Assembly: GCA_038214295.1 (NCBI GenBank)
Contig: JBBQSA010000003.1
Location: forward strand, 44,280 to 108,279
Length of the DNA stretch: 64,000 bases
Source: SHZI01 sp038214295
GTDB taxonomy: Bacteria; Pseudomonadota; Gammaproteobacteria; Steroidobacterales; GCA-2729495
Reading direction: 5' to 3'
The notes under the pieces are model-generated. The model was not told where the DNA came from, made no database searches, and worked only from the letters and a program-made list of their open reading frames with translations. Within the stretch, counting starts at the first letter, position 1. The number at the start of each line of letters is the position of its first letter. A program made the translations under genes and the position numbers. Below are positions 63,449-64,000 of the stretch, in pieces.

Positions 63449-64000
63449 ATGGCGAAGCCTGTTCCAGCGCTGATCATCGGCGGCACCGGCTATGTGGCTG
63501 GTGAGCTGTTGCGCCTCGTGGGCCAGCACCCCGGGCTCGAGCTGGCCGGCGTCTCCTCGGAGAGCCAGGCCGGCACGGCGGTGAGCGCGGCCTTTCCGCA
63601 CCTGGCGCCCGTCGTCGGCAACCTGCCCTTCGTCACCCAGGCGGAGCTGGCTGCCCGGATCACCGGGCCCCGGGTCGCGCTGTTCTCTGCCGCGCCCCAC
63701 GTGGTCAGCGCGGGCGTCGTCGCCACGATGCTGCAGGCAGCCGGCGCGAGCGGCAGCCAGCTGACCGTGGTGGACGCCTCATCGGATTTCCGCTTCCGGA
63801 ACGCGAGCGACTTCGAGGCCGTGTACAAGCAGCCCCATGGCGCGCCGGACCTGCTGCCGCATTTTGTCTGCGCGCTGCCGGAGCACGTGGCCGGCATTCC
63901 CGGCGCCCACGTGGGCCACCCAGGCTGCTTCGCCACGTCCATGCTGATGGGCCTCGTGCCGCTGCTGAAGCTCGGACTCGCCGACGGTCCCGTCTACGCG
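63449..64000 (+). CDS. argC: N-acetyl-gamma-glutamyl-phosphate reductase (partial)
   Basis: The first 184 residues are present and the window end cuts the gene. NADP-binding ALIIGGTGYVAGELLRL at the start, VVDASSDFRF, and the active-site Cys in GHPGCFATSML. HPGCFAT instead of NPGCYPT is the form of xanthomonads and archaea-like ArgC. Starts 1 bp after the P-loop gene. Confidence 0.93.
   Translation, partial: MAKPVPALIIGGTGYVAGELLRLVGQHPGLELAGVSSESQAGTAVSAAFPHLAPVVGNLPFVTQAELAARITGPRVALFSAAPHVVSAGVVATMLQAAGASGSQLTVVDASSDFRFRNASDFEAVYKQPHGAPDLLPHFVCALPEHVAGIPGAHVGHPGCFATSMLMGLVPLLKLGLADGPVYA

Overview
The window reads as ordinary chromosome from a GC-rich gammaproteobacterium of the Xanthomonadales/Steroidobacterales kind. 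I infer this from gene order and protein style (aroQ-accB-accC-prmA-fis-purH-purD; rhlB divergent from trxA-rho; argR-argG-argC with an HPGCFAT-type ArgC; a CIRCE-controlled groESL), not from any 16S sequence. Coding density is high and no rRNA or tRNA gene was seen. The right edge cuts argC.

Left part (1-13.9 kb): groES-groL on the minus strand, with a sigma32/sigma70 promoter, a CIRCE-like operator, a terminator and a REP doublet. Then cutA-dsbD-tlpA-like (periplasmic thiol redox), aroQ, accB-accC (acetyl-CoA carboxylase), prmA, a zinc-ribbon/DUF3426 protein, fis, and purH-purD.

13.9-16.7 kb is a lower-GC accessory patch. It holds two attC-like inverted repeats flanking a GFA-family gene, a small HExxH membrane protein, a truncated second GFA gene, a HAD-like lipoprotein and a 5'-truncated membrane protein. 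It looks like a small, decayed integron cassette cluster without an integrase.

16.7-34.4 kb returns to host-like genes: MAPEG and isoprenylcysteine-methyltransferase-like membrane enzymes, rho (with a long Gly/Asn-rich N-terminal extension), trxA, rhlB, an HAD nucleotidase, cysQ, a YdcH-type protein, glk, a small lipoprotein, an alpha/beta hydrolase, an alkyltransferase-like protein, a quinone oxidoreductase, an FAD reductase, gshA, a YheT-type hydrolase and an unusual membrane response regulator. The most interesting non-coding element is here: between 24.42 and 24.65 kb a near-consensus sigma54 promoter is followed by a C-rich segment, an (AAU)n/A-rich segment and a strong intrinsic terminator, just before glucokinase. 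This is the layout of a CrcZ-like, Hfq-titrating small RNA.

34.4-54.8 kb: a PAS-GGDEF-EAL protein, mdh, a FadE-type acyl-CoA dehydrogenase, then mevalonate-pathway genes (HMG-CoA synthase, phosphomevalonate kinase, diphosphomevalonate decarboxylase) next to ispA. These are followed by gspA-gspB, a fused DAK2-DegV protein, an ABC-2 exporter, a divergent FlhD-like/FlhC-like pair with a palindromic operator between them, nudC and an NRDE protein.

54.8-60.6 kb is mildly accessory: a hendecad-repeat coiled-coil protein, a broken HigA-type antitoxin, a DUF4258/DUF2283 pair resembling a toxin-antitoxin module, a secreted HAF-repeat/dockerin protein, a VPxPA-CTERM (exosortase substrate) protein plus the remnant of a second one, an HD-domain protein and a Sel1-repeat protein. 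The window ends with the arginine operon argR-argG-(P-loop protein)-argC, preceded by a strong sigma70 promoter.
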